Part shown: piece by piece, positions 19,051 to 28,509 of the stretch | Numbering within the stretch: the first letter of the stretch is position 1 | Layout: each line of letters opens with the position of its first letter | Assembly (NCBI GenBank): GCA_002345575.1 | Contig: DDVX01000003.1 | Span: 120,856 to 184,855 of the forward strand | Source of the DNA: Stutzerimonas stutzeri | GTDB taxonomy: Bacteria; Pseudomonadota; Gammaproteobacteria; Pseudomonadales; Pseudomonadaceae | Length of the DNA stretch: 64,000 bases | Direction of reading: 5' to 3' | Made by a program: the position numbers and the translations under genes | Notes under the pieces: generated by a model | Seen by the model: only the letters and a program-made list of their open reading frames with translations | Told to the model about the DNA's origin: nothing | Database searches by the model: none

Positions 19051-20682
19051 TCAGAAGCTGTAAGCGAGATTGAACCAGAAACAGGGATCTTTCTGCCGGC
19101 CGTCGGACTGAGCCTTGCCGCCTTCAAGCTTCCAGGCAGAAACGAGGTCAGCGCTCCAGGCGCTATAGTTGTAGCGGACACCGAAGCCTGCCCCAGAAAC
19201 CGTCCGGTCATCACCAGCGTCGATTCCACCATTCGGTGTGCTGCCGCCATCTATCAGTAGATAGGGACTCAGACCGTTGTCCAGCGTGTAACGCAGCTCC
19301 AACTGAGCCAACCAGCCCCTGCTGTCGCTTCCCTCACCTACGGGAAATGCCCTGACGCCATTTGGCCCGCCGAGATAGAAGCTTTCGGAGCCATCCAGAT
19401 TTTTTCGGTCAGACCACTGGCCACTCAATCGTCCGTAGAGGGTCAGATCCGAAGCCAAAGCTTGCAGGCGGGCCAGATCCAGATTGGCCTTGAAGAAGTC
19501 ATAACCAACCGAGCCGGCCGCCGTTTGATCAATATCCAGCTTGCCGGGCGTCAGTGTCAGGCTTCCCCAACTGACGCCACCCCCCCCCCAGCCATCACGG
19601 TGGTCGAACAGCAATGCAACCGGCAGGCTGCGACTCTGCGTAGCCTTGGTGTAATTGGCGAAATTGACGTCGTCGTCCAGATCCTTGTACTGGTAAGTCG
19701 CCTGCAGACGAATGTTGCTCATCTGTGAACGCAGCCACGGATAGCTGATGCCCAGGGAGCTTACCTTGGCCGTTCCGGTATAGCCTTCGAACCCCTTGCC
19801 GAGGGTGTAATCGGTGTGCGAGTAGCCGACAAAGCCCCGTAGACCGTTGGCGGTAAGGGGCGCGGAATAGGTCAAGCCGCCAAGCCATGTGTCTTCATTG
19901 GAATAGAGTGCTGACACACTGAGTTCATCGCCCACCATCAACAGCCTCCGAGCCAGCACATCGGCGCGGCCTCGATAGGCACCGGAAAACCGGCTGCCGT
20001 GGTTGTCCACGGAGAACCGCCCGGCGAAACGGTCGGTCGGGCTCATCTGGATATCCAAGTCTCCGGTACCGACTGTCGCACCTGGTCGCATGACCGGAAT
20101 AGCTGCAATCCCCGGCAGGTCTCCCAGAATCAGCAAGTTCCGTTCAAGCTTGTTGGACTCGATTGGTTCACCGAGAGCCAATGCGGCAACGTAAGGCAGA
20201 GCAGCGGCGGCGATAGCAGGGTCACCGCTGGTACTCACCTGACCATAACGCCCTTCTAGTACCTGTATAACCAGTTCGCCGCCGGCTAGGTCCTGTGCAG
20301 GCAAAAGTGCCCGAGCGAAGGGATAACCCTGTGCCCGGTAGTACAGGCTAATCCGGTTGGCGAGTTCCTGTAGGCCGGCAAGATCATATTCCCGGCCCCG
20401 GATATCGCCCAGTTGCTCCAGCAATTCATCGTTACAGAAAATCGAGTTGCCCTTCAGATTGATGGCCTGCAGAGAAACTTTCGCTCCACCTTGCGCGCCT
20501 GCGTTGAGGGGAGCGCCCTGCAGTTTCAAATCAACGGAGGGTACGAGCGGGGCCAACTTAGGCTGTTGGCTTTGTTGATAGATCAGGCCCGCTTCCGGCG
20601 CTTCCTGTGCCTGGATCGAACCAGATGCCAACGCGCAGAGAGCGATGGCAACAGCCGCTGGAGATGGCGTTAACAACTTCAT
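19051..20682 (-). CDS. TpsB two-partner secretion outer-membrane transporter (ShlB/FhaC family)
   Basis: A 543-residue Omp85-superfamily pore that recognises and exports the TpsA protein. A signal peptide (TPSPAAVAIALCALASGSIQA) precedes a POTRA region (about 75-225; LQELANRISLYYRAQGYPFA) and a 16-strand beta-barrel that keeps the FhaC-type loop-6 motif (GVRAFPVGEGSD) and a C-terminal aromatic residue (NLAYSF). The open frame extends to 20760 inside the TpsA gene, but the ATG at 20682 begins a normal signal peptide and leaves 19 bases after the TpsA stop. TpsB lying downstream of TpsA is a common arrangement. Confidence 0.92.
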   Translation of the reverse strand: MKLLTPSPAAVAIALCALASGSIQAQEAPEAGLIYQQSQQPKLAPLVPSVDLKLQGAPLNAGAQGGAKVSLQAINLKGNSIFCNDELLEQLGDIRGREYDLAGLQELANRISLYYRAQGYPFARALLPAQDLAGGELVIQVLEGRYGQVSTSGDPAIAAAALPYVAALALGEPIESNKLERNLLILGDLPGIAAIPVMRPGATVGTGDLDIQMSPTDRFAGRFSVDNHGSRFSGAYRGRADVLARRLLMVGDELSVSALYSNEDTWLGGLTYSAPLTANGLRGFVGYSHTDYTLGKGFEGYTGTAKVSSLGISYPWLRSQMSNIRLQATYQYKDLDDDVNFANYTKATQSRSLPVALLFDHRDGWGGGGVSWGSLTLTPGKLDIDQTAAGSVGYDFFKANLDLARLQALASDLTLYGRLSGQWSDRKNLDGSESFYLGGPNGVRAFPVGEGSDSRGWLAQLELRYTLDNGLSPYLLIDGGSTPNGGIDAGDDRTVSGAGFGVRYNYSAWSADLVSAWKLEGGKAQSDGRQKDPCFWFNLAYSF

Positions 20683-20701
20683 ATAGTAAGACCCTGTTCG
20701 C

Positions 20702-23700
20702 TTAGTCCTGATTCGGGTAGATGTCATCTCTGCTCTTGCGCACCCCGCCATCGACGACAAGCAATCGCAATGGTCCGCTTCCGCTCTGTTGCCCCCCGCT
20801 CACAAGGGCCGTTTCGGCTCCGCCCACATCGACGTACTCAAGGCTCGCGGCCGGCGCGCTATTACCTCTGCTGCCTACCGAGTAAATGGATGCAATGAAC
20901 TGACTGATCTGATTGCTGGATGATGCAGGTCTCTCGCCACCACCCGCCGGGATATCGGGCTCAGCGATAAGCAGATGTCCCTCTTCAAACGCGATGGTGT
21001 AGTTGGGATTGAAGCTTTCATTCAACGTACCCTGGCGAATGGCGTAGCTGCCGGATGCTTCGCCTGGGTCTCTTCTCAGCTCACCGGCAAGGCTTTCGCC
21101 ACGGACTAGGCCACAGTCGCTTGCCCGCACACCGCAGCTGGTTTGATAGGTCAGTGCCGGATCAGCTGCGCCCTGATTCTTTTCAAGACGGTCAGCCACA
21201 ACGGCCACCCGGCGCGAGTTTATGGAAGCCGCGGCGTTGTCCTGGCTGGTAATGAGGTAGTTACGTACATCATTACCGCTGTAGCTGCTGGTCAGATTGA
21301 CGACTTTATTGGCGGCTGCGTTCTTGTCGGCGAAGTGGCCGGTGGCGCTGACTCGCACATCATCGCCCGGCAGCCAGCCACGGGCGTTCGCGCTACTCAC
21401 GGAGGCGTCGGTAGTGCCGTCATAAACCCGACCTTCGGCGGTAATACCGCTGACGGTGATCGCCAGACGATTGATATCGGCGGTGGTGCTGGCCTGATCG
21501 GTAATGAGGTAGTTAGCGATGTCACTGCCGCTGTAGCTGCTGGTCAGAGTGACGGTCTTGTTGGTATCAGCGTGTTTGTCAGCAAAGGCACCGGTGGCGC
21601 TGAGATGGAAATCGTCGCCCGACACCCAGCCACTGGCACCGGACACATCCACCGTGGCGAGGGTGTTTGCATCATAGAACTTGTCGGCGGCGCTGATACC
21701 GCTGATGGAGATCGCTCTCTGCGTAATGCTGGCGGTGCCCTCGGCAGCGCCGGACACCAGCTTATAATTGCCCGCATCGCTCCCGGAAAGACCGAAGCCG
21801 GTAAAGATCACTTGTTTTTTGCTGCCGACATTCTTGTCCACGACACCGACCAGCGAGTCGGTGGCAATCGCGAAATCGTCACCGCTGATCTTCCCACTAG
21901 CGGAAACCATATATCCGCTAAAGTCCATATTGGTGGTTCCGTCATAGACCCGGCTGCTGGTTCCCGCCAGCTCCAGGTCCAGACCACGCTGGGTGATGGT
22001 CAGGGTTCCAGCACTGGATTTATTGTCAGCAATTGCGTACCCGAGGCCATTAACCAGTCCACCGTTGTAGCTGACATCGTAGCTGCCGACCACCCGATTG
22101 CCGCTGGTTGAAGTGACGCCTGCTTCGAGTAGCCAGGCCGCCGTGCCGGTCAGATCGGCGCTCGAATCACCATTTGCGAAACCGGTATACGCCGCCGTGT
22201 AGGAGGGCAGCAACGAGCCATAAATGAGGCTCTGGGAATTCGCACTAACCAGAAGGGTTGGCTGCTCCCGGTAGATGGCATAAAGACCTGAGCCTAGGGT
22301 TGTCGAATAGCCTGTCGACGCCTCATCGCTGTTATAACGGAAGCGCCCACTCTTCGAACCGATGAGCTCGGTCATGCCGGTGCTGTCGGAAAGGCTGCCG
22401 GTATAGAGCGTCGCGCGCCCACCTGTTCCGGTGCTGATCGTGGCTCCAGATATTTGAATGTCACCCCCGGCTACATTGCCGGCCGCTAAGTCCCTGCCGG
22501 CGTTCAATGTGACGGCGTTAGACGCACCGGATTCCGTGGCAATGTTTCCAGCGACAGCCAGATTACCGCTCAACGTGGCTATATCAATCATGCCGCTGGC
22601 CTGGATTCCTTGATAATCGACGCCATCCCAATGGAGGGTGCCAATCCTCGTCGCATCCTTGTTGACATAGCTCAGACTGGCAACCTTGTGAGCAGAAATC
22701 GTGTTGATATCGTTCAAGCTGGAGTTGAGTGTGACAGTGCTGGCATTGCGAACCAGCAGCCTGTCGGCGCTCAGGTAGTTGTTACCGATGGCTGTGACCA
22801 TGCCTATACCGTTGAGCCCATCCAGTATCAGCATGCCGCTGCTGGTGATACTCGATCCGCTATTTACGTTGATCGCATTGTTTCCACTATCCCTTTGCGC
22901 GGCGATATGGATCGTGCCGTCTTGGGCAACGATTTTTCCAGCCTTGTTACTGAGGCTGGGTGCGGAGTCACCAACGGCTACGGCATCCGAACTGCCAGAG
23001 GCGTAACCGTGAATCGAGACATTGCCGCTGCCTTCGGTACGTATATTGCCGGTGATACTCACGCCACGGCCTGCAAGGTCAGTTCGGCCCCGACCACGGA
23101 TGCTGATGTCCCCTCCGCCGGCATTCAGATCGCCGTTTATAGATGCGCCCCGGGTAATGGCATTGCCCTCGGCTGATGCAGTTATATCCCCCTTGGCGTT
23201 ACCGGTAAGCGGATCCGTGCCGCCTCCAATGACAATGTTTCCGCCGTTGGTGTTCACCCGGGAGCCTTCGGCAAGCCACACGTTGCCAATGCGGTTATCG
23301 GTTGCTTCCAGGTTGCCGCCGGCACGTGACCAGAGCGTAAGGGAAGCCTTCTGACCCACGGCTCCTGTCATATTGGCTGCGCCATTGAGAAGGATGTTTT
23401 TGCCGGACTTGAGGATCAGATTGTCTCGGTAGACGACATCGCCGCCCACAGTGACCGTGTCGGAGCGCTCGTCACCGATGGTGATGCGGGAAAAGCCATC
23501 GGCAAAGCTGGAGGAAAAGTAGTTGCCGGCCAGTTGCAAAGCGCTGACATCGTTACCACCGATGTTGATTTTGCGAACGGCACTGCGTGTCCGGATATCC
23601 AGCGCGCCTGTGGACGCCAAGGTGCCAGATATATTCAGAGAATCCGCGACAAGGTTGATGTCGCCGCTCTCACTGCTCAGGCTGCCTTCAATGAGGATGT

Positions 23701-25723
23701 CATAAGGATTTGCAGCACCTGAACCTAAGCCCTCCAGAGTGATGTTGCCGGACTGACTCCGAATGCTGGTTCCATTTGCAATGGTTACACCGGCATTCCT
23801 CGCTCCGCTACCCTGGATATGGATGCCACCCTCGCCGCTGCTGTTGATCTGGGCAAGCCAGGAATAAAAACCCCAGGAATTACCCGAGTCGGCATTGCTG
23901 TCGGCCCGCCCGTTGATGAAAATGGCAGTGCCTGCATCGCTTGAAGAGCTGATTCGGTCAGCTTTAAAAGCGCTTAATTCAATGCCGTTGGCGGAGCCGG
24001 CTGCCGCAACCGCATTTGTGTAGCCATCAAAGTGAATGGTGCCTGACGCAGCGTCGATGGTGTTGCCGCTTTCGAGACGAATGCCGTTGCTGTTGGCAAA
24101 GGACCCATCCGGGCTATATGTAGAAATTGAGCTGTAGTTGCCCTCGCGTCCACCGCCATAAAACGCCATGTCGCCGCCGTTAGTGGCGAGATTAGTTTGT
24201 ATTAAGACGATACCGTTGCTATTTACGTCGTTACCAATAGCTCGACCGTCCCCAACCGTCAGTCCATTCCATGTAGTACCGCTACTACCGCCGCCCATCC
24301 ACAGATGGCCGCCGTTGGTATTGATGATGGAGCCGTTTTTAATCCAGATCATGCCGCCGTCAGTGTTATCGACGTCCGCCCAAAACACAGTATTGAGCTT
24401 GCCGGAGGTGGATGAGATCTCCTTATTCTCATCGACAATAATATTGCGGTTGGCCCTAAACGTAAGCGTGGTGTCGATATTGCCGCCGGTGACCTTTATA
24501 TCGTCATCTAAGAAAATATCGCCGTTGCCACTCGATAAGCCTGAGCAACTTGTACCTGAGCAGGAACCACTGCCATTGGTATCCAGGGTCACATCGGTCG
24601 ACTGTAGAGCGTTGGCGATGGTGGCACCCGTTACGTTCCCACCGGTCGCAGCAATGGTGATATCGACAGGATCAATCAACCACTCCCCGGTCCTACCCGA
24701 AGATGCCTTAGTGGTCACAAATACGTCATCGGTGATGTCAACGTGCGCCGCACTGGTCTCGATAAACCCGCCGTCGCCGCCATTCGGAGCACTGGCGTCC
24801 AGGGTTCCGGCCACCTGCAGCTGTCCATGCTCCATGTCACCCATCAACATGATCCGGCCATCAGCGCCGCTGGTGAGCGTTCGGGCTTCGGTAATGCCGG
24901 TATGGTTAATGCTGCTGGAGGCCAGTTCATCCGCCGCCTTGGCAGTCAGGTAAACCAGCCCACCGTCGGCCTTGATGGCGCCACCCTGTTCGATATAGGT
25001 CGCTAACAAGGCTTCCTGGACTTCAATTTTGACCGGACCACCCAAATCCAGCGTTACTTTGCTGCCTGCGCCCATCAGGGTGCTGCCCTGCGGCGTATTG
25101 ATCGTGCCCGTATTAATGATGCGAGCAGCGATCATCGCAACATAACCGCCTGCGGCGACGGTTATATTGCCCTGATTGATTATCGCGTTGCTGCTGGAAC
25201 CGGAGAAGCTGTAGTTGCCCGCCATGAAATCGGAGGTGGAGATATCAAGAGAAGAGGCAACCAGCGCACCCACATCGACTTTGGCGGTAGAGCTGAACAT
25301 CACCCCGTTGGGATTGACCAGAAACACCCGACCATTGGCGTTGATGGCGCCACGAATGTCTGAGACGTTATTGCCGGTAATCCGGTTCAGTGCCGCAGCT
25401 TGGGCATTGGGTTGTACGAAGTTGACGGTATGGCCTTCGGCGATCGAGAAGTCCTGCCAGTTAATGGCCAGGTTCTGGCTGTTCTGGTTGACGGTAAGCG
25501 TGTTACCCGCGCTGCTGATGCTGCCCTGACCGCCAACCACTTGCCCTCCAGTTGGCAAGGCGGCGTGCAAGGGCAATGCGAACAACAACAGAGTGCCGGC
25601 TGCGATGGGGGGCAGTGCGCCAGCAGCGGATGACTTACCGCCAGCGCTCCTGCGGCGCAGTTCCGAGACGGCCTGGAGAACACCTTTGCTCGTGTTCCAA
25701 ACGACCTGATAGACCCGATTCAT
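20702..25723 (-). CDS. TpsA filamentous-hemagglutinin-like exoprotein with MBG/YDG repeats
   Basis: A 1673-residue secreted adhesin candidate. The extended signal peptide region (ESPR; MNRVYQVVWNTSKGVLQAVS) leads into a hydrophobic signal ending near LHA (residue 54). The TPS secretion domain follows (ASGSIS-like start, VNPNG at 136-140, then AKVDVGALVASSLDIS). The middle is a long parallel beta-helix of Gly/Asn/Ser-rich turns. From about residue 1180 come MBG and tandem YDG domains (VYDGTTNMDFSGY, VYDGTTDASVSSA). A Cys pair separated by six residues lies in the last MBG-like unit and another in a CSGTSC segment. GGGGAG precedes the ATG at 25723. The C-terminus lacks an obvious toxin module, so adhesion rather than contact-dependent inhibition is favoured. 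Confidence 0.9.
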   Translation of the reverse strand: MNRVYQVVWNTSKGVLQAVSELRRRSAGGKSSAAGALPPIAAGTLLLFALPLHAALPTGGQVVGGQGSISSAGNTLTVNQNSQNLAINWQDFSIAEGHTVNFVQPNAQAAALNRITGNNVSDIRGAINANGRVFLVNPNGVMFSSTAKVDVGALVASSLDISTSDFMAGNYSFSGSSSNAIINQGNITVAAGGYVAMIAARIINTGTINTPQGSTLMGAGSKVTLDLGGPVKIEVQEALLATYIEQGGAIKADGGLVYLTAKAADELASSSINHTGITEARTLTSGADGRIMLMGDMEHGQLQVAGTLDASAPNGGDGGFIETSAAHVDITDDVFVTTKASSGRTGEWLIDPVDITIAATGGNVTGATIANALQSTDVTLDTNGSGSCSGTSCSGLSSGNGDIFLDDDIKVTGGNIDTTLTFRANRNIIVDENKEISSTSGKLNTVFWADVDNTDGGMIWIKNGSIINTNGGHLWMGGGSSGTTWNGLTVGDGRAIGNDVNSNGIVLIQTNLATNGGDMAFYGGGREGNYSSISTYSPDGSFANSNGIRLESGNTIDAASGTIHFDGYTNAVAAAGSANGIELSAFKADRISSSSDAGTAIFINGRADSNADSGNSWGFYSWLAQINSSGEGGIHIQGSGARNAGVTIANGTSIRSQSGNITLEGLGSGAANPYDILIEGSLSSESGDINLVADSLNISGTLASTGALDIRTRSAVRKINIGGNDVSALQLAGNYFSSSFADGFSRITIGDERSDTVTVGGDVVYRDNLILKSGKNILLNGAANMTGAVGQKASLTLWSRAGGNLEATDNRIGNVWLAEGSRVNTNGGNIVIGGGTDPLTGNAKGDITASAEGNAITRGASINGDLNAGGGDISIRGRGRTDLAGRGVSITGNIRTEGSGNVSIHGYASGSSDAVAVGDSAPSLSNKAGKIVAQDGTIHIAAQRDSGNNAINVNSGSSITSSGMLILDGLNGIGMVTAIGNNYLSADRLLVRNASTVTLNSSLNDINTISAHKVASLSYVNKDATRIGTLHWDGVDYQGIQASGMIDIATLSGNLAVAGNIATESGASNAVTLNAGRDLAAGNVAGGDIQISGATISTGTGGRATLYTGSLSDSTGMTELIGSKSGRFRYNSDEASTGYSTTLGSGLYAIYREQPTLLVSANSQSLIYGSLLPSYTAAYTGFANGDSSADLTGTAAWLLEAGVTSTSGNRVVGSYDVSYNGGLVNGLGYAIADNKSSAGTLTITQRGLDLELAGTSSRVYDGTTNMDFSGYMVSASGKISGDDFAIATDSLVGVVDKNVGSKKQVIFTGFGLSGSDAGNYKLVSGAAEGTASITQRAISISGISAADKFYDANTLATVDVSGASGWVSGDDFHLSATGAFADKHADTNKTVTLTSSYSGSDIANYLITDQASTTADINRLAITVSGITAEGRVYDGTTDASVSSANARGWLPGDDVRVSATGHFADKNAAANKVVNLTSSYSGNDVRNYLITSQDNAAASINSRRVAVVADRLEKNQGAADPALTYQTSCGVRASDCGLVRGESLAGELRRDPGEASGSYAIRQGTLNESFNPNYTIAFEEGHLLIAEPDIPAGGGERPASSSNQISQFIASIYSVGSRGNSAPAASLEYVDVGGAETALVSGGQQSGSGPLRLLVVDGGVRKSRDDIYPNQD

Positions 25724-25807
25724 CGCACTCTCCCCAGCATGGAATTTCCTGGGGAGCAATGTGCGGGAATTTTCTACGTGACGTCAGTCTCGTTTCTCTC
25801 AATACTC

Positions 25808-26536
25808 TCAGTGCTTCGCCCGTTCGTCGATAGCACTGACGAATACGATGCCCTTACCGAAAATAGAGCGAATGGGCAGGTTCAGACCGATTTCTTTAGC
25901 CTTCTTGCGAAGCCGGCTCAGGATGACATCAATACGATGGATATCGGGATCCGCTTCATACTGAAACAGTAGATCGCTCAGGACTTCTTTGGAAAATATC
26001 TCGCCAGCGGAGCGGCCGAGTATATGCACCAGCTGATACTCTTGCGGCGTAAGCACGAGGGCTGCCCCACCCGGTGAAACCAGACGATTCTCCCGGTCGA
26101 TAAGTTGCCAGTTGCCGTTGACATCGTTTTGCCGCCGAGGGATTTCAGGAAGCGACTGCTTTTGTTGCATTCGTTGCCAGAGGGCCTCAATTGAGAGAGC
26201 CAGCTCGGAAAAGTTGACCGGTTTTACCAGATACAGATCCGCCCCCAGGTTGAGCCCGCGGATTTTATCCTCCCGCTGGCCACGCGCCGTGATGATGATC
26301 AGGCCCATACCGGCCGGCCCACTCAGGTAATCCACGACGTCGAAACCATCTTCACCCGGTAGCCCCAGATCGATCAGGGCGATATCAGTCGGGTTGCGGT
26401 GCAGCATTTTCCAGAATACTTCTGCACTGCCTGCGCCCCAGACACTGAACCCTTTGTGCTGCAGGAAGAACATCAATTCTTCTCGTAGGTCCGCGTTATC
26501 TTCGATGATCGCGATCTGCGGATGTTTTTTACTCAT
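25808..26536 (-). CDS. OmpR-family response regulator, linked to TPS locus
   Basis: A 242-residue regulator with a receiver domain (acidic pair near 12-13, phospho-acceptor Asp56 in ALIDLGLPGEDGFD, Lys in LVKPVNF) and a C-terminal winged helix (LTPQEYQLVHILGRSAGEIF, VDVILSRLRKK-like VILSRLRKKAK). It overlaps the sensor kinase stop by four bases (ATGA) and ends 84 bases before the TpsA start, on the same strand. It is thus very likely the partner of the kinase and probably drives the TPS genes, either through a promoter in the 84-base gap or by read-through. Confidence 0.9.
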   Translation of the reverse strand: MSKKHPQIAIIEDNADLREELMFFLQHKGFSVWGAGSAEVFWKMLHRNPTDIALIDLGLPGEDGFDVVDYLSGPAGMGLIIITARGQREDKIRGLNLGADLYLVKPVNFSELALSIEALWQRMQQKQSLPEIPRRQNDVNGNWQLIDRENRLVSPGGAALVLTPQEYQLVHILGRSAGEIFSKEVLSDLLFQYEADPDIHRIDVILSRLRKKAKEIGLNLPIRSIFGKGIVFVSAIDERAKH

Positions 26537-28509
26537 CGAGGCGCTTGTGCCTCCCTTTTCGACGATAGCCTGAACTCAAAACAACTGCCCTGGGCGCTGC
26601 TTGCTAGCAGGAGCAGCTCACCACCGTGTGCATGTGCGATCTGCCTAGCGACATAGAGTCCCAGGCCCACACCTTGCTTGGCATCAGTACCACGGCGATA
26701 GGGCTCGAAAACATGCTTTGCTTGGTGCTCATCAATTCCTGTTCCTTGATCCGTGATGCGAACGATCGTCCACTCACTGTCCACCCCACAGTCAATGTGA
26801 ATGAGGCCTCCTGTGGAGTATTTCACAGCATTGTCGATCACATTCGAAAGGGCGATGCGTAACAGTGCCGTATCGACCAAAACCTGGCTGATATGGGAGT
26901 CGGAGGTGTCAACCGGGCGGCCTAGCACGGTGAGAACAAGCTGATGACTGTCGAAGAGCTTCACCAACGACGCTGCAGACTCGACCAGCTTGGGCAGGTC
27001 GGCGAGCTGAAGATCCAGGTGCAGGTATTCAGCCGCCAGACGTGCATCAGCCAGGCAATTGTCGGTCAATTGAACCAATCGCTCGGTTGCTCGGTGAATC
27101 TTTTCATATCGAATGGTGCGCGGGCTCTGCACGCCATTCTCCAGTTGAACAAGATTGGTGAGGCTCGCGGAGATGACCGCCAAAGGCGTACGAAACTCGT
27201 GAGCAACCATGCCCATGAACTGGCGCTGATAAAAGCTGGCTTCGCGTTCCAACTTCAACTCTGTGGCTAGCTGTTGCTTTTCCAGCTCTTCGAGCTTCTT
27301 TTCGCGTATCCGGTAAACGGCAATGGCCATCACCAACAACATATTGACCACCAGCGCATATTGCCAGACGACATAGAGCTCAGGACGAAAAGGAATCCAT
27401 CCGAAGATAGAAAAGAGCCCGAACAGGCTGGCAATGATGCATATTAATGGGCTGCTGCCAAGCAGCAGAGTGGATAATCGGAAACGGTCCTGCGCCCATA
27501 CGAGCCAAGTGGCGTAGATAAATAACGCAGCCGTTACCATGAAAATAACCGCTGTTATTTTCACTGCCGTGCCGTATTGGTCGAGGGGGATCAATATCAA
27601 CAGCGATAACGTCAGGCCACACCCGGTAAGCAACAACTTTTGAGCCCAGGGAAGATGCTGCCGAAGGTTGATAGTTTCAGAACTTAGCCACATAAGAAGA
27701 GCAAAGGATGTAATTGTCAGCACACTGGTGAGATAGTGCTGAATGGGCACGCCTAAGCCCATAAATATCCAGTTTACATACCCATTGATGCTTGCGACGA
27801 AAAGGTAGGTCGATGAGAATATCGTAACCGCCCATAGCAGACGGCTGCGCATGACAATAGCCAATATCAGCGCCAATAAACTGGAGATGGCGGCAAGACC
27901 GAAATAGAAACTCCAGAAGGACGCGCTACGAGCAGCATGCCCAAGGAATTGCGCAGGCTCCCAAAGGCTGGCCTGAAGGATAATGGAGCTGCTACTTTGT
28001 ATACGGACGATGACATCGTAGCCCGCTGTATTGGCGGCGGGTGACGAAAGAATGAAGACCGGATTTCGATAATCCAGATCGGACTTACCGTAAAGCAAAT
28101 CCCCCGTTTGCCGGCTTTGCCAAGGCTCATCCGTTCCCGTCGGGCGATAGAACAGCTGCAAGTCATCAAGGAAGTTAGGCCCTAGTTCCAGCCACCTGTC
28201 CTGCTGACCGAAAGCACTGGTCGGTAATTGGAATCGAAGCCAGTAGGTGTCTCGCACATAACCTCGCGCGAAGCCCTCTTTATGTTTGGCCTCAAGGCAA
28301 GCCAGCTCCTCCCAGGCCTCTATCAGAGACAGCGTCCCGCTGACATCTTTCAGAACGGCGTAGGGAATATCCGGCCCCAGCGTTCTGGGCGCAGCGTTTG
28401 CCACGATCCCAAGCATCATCAGAATCACGAGCAGTAGAAGAGAGTAAAAGGCTTGCCGGACGCTGGAGGTACGTCGGGAAAACGCTGGACTGAGCTGCTG
28501 GACGATCAC
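26533..28509 (-). CDS. 7TM-DISM sensor histidine kinase, linked to TPS locus
   Basis: A 658-residue membrane kinase. A signal or first helix (21-40) is followed by a periplasmic 7TMR-DISMED2-like beta-sandwich (about 45-185; DTYWLRFQLP, WLELGPNFLDDLQLF), seven membrane helices (about 195-400), a short coil, HisKA with His437 in MVAHEFRTPLAV, and HATPase_c (NVIDNAVKYS, DQGTGI, GVGLGLYVARQI). DISM sensors are thought to bind carbohydrates or other small extracellular molecules. The coding region is visibly AT-richer than the flanking genes. It heads a sensor-regulator-TpsA-TpsB row on one strand. Confidence 0.9.
   Translation of the reverse strand: MIVQQLSPAFSRRTSSVRQAFYSLLLLVILMMLGIVANAAPRTLGPDIPYAVLKDVSGTLSLIEAWEELACLEAKHKEGFARGYVRDTYWLRFQLPTSAFGQQDRWLELGPNFLDDLQLFYRPTGTDEPWQSRQTGDLLYGKSDLDYRNPVFILSSPAANTAGYDVIVRIQSSSSIILQASLWEPAQFLGHAARSASFWSFYFGLAAISSLLALILAIVMRSRLLWAVTIFSSTYLFVASINGYVNWIFMGLGVPIQHYLTSVLTITSFALLMWLSSETINLRQHLPWAQKLLLTGCGLTLSLLILIPLDQYGTAVKITAVIFMVTAALFIYATWLVWAQDRFRLSTLLLGSSPLICIIASLFGLFSIFGWIPFRPELYVVWQYALVVNMLLVMAIAVYRIREKKLEELEKQQLATELKLEREASFYQRQFMGMVAHEFRTPLAVISASLTNLVQLENGVQSPRTIRYEKIHRATERLVQLTDNCLADARLAAEYLHLDLQLADLPKLVESAASLVKLFDSHQLVLTVLGRPVDTSDSHISQVLVDTALLRIALSNVIDNAVKYSTGGLIHIDCGVDSEWTIVRITDQGTGIDEHQAKHVFEPYRRGTDAKQGVGLGLYVARQIAHAHGGELLLLASSAQGSCFEFRLSSKREAQAPR

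Noticed and set aside
21143..22111. 322-codon plus-strand frame and repeat-like text inside TpsA, suggesting a tandem array
   Set aside because: The periodicity is explained by the MBG/YDG and beta-helix repeats of the TpsA protein; spacing is irregular and there are no CRISPR-like direct repeats.
20702..25723. TpsA as a contact-dependent inhibition (CdiA) toxin
   Set aside because: There is no pretoxin VENN-type motif, no C-terminal toxin module and no small immunity gene downstream; TpsB follows directly.
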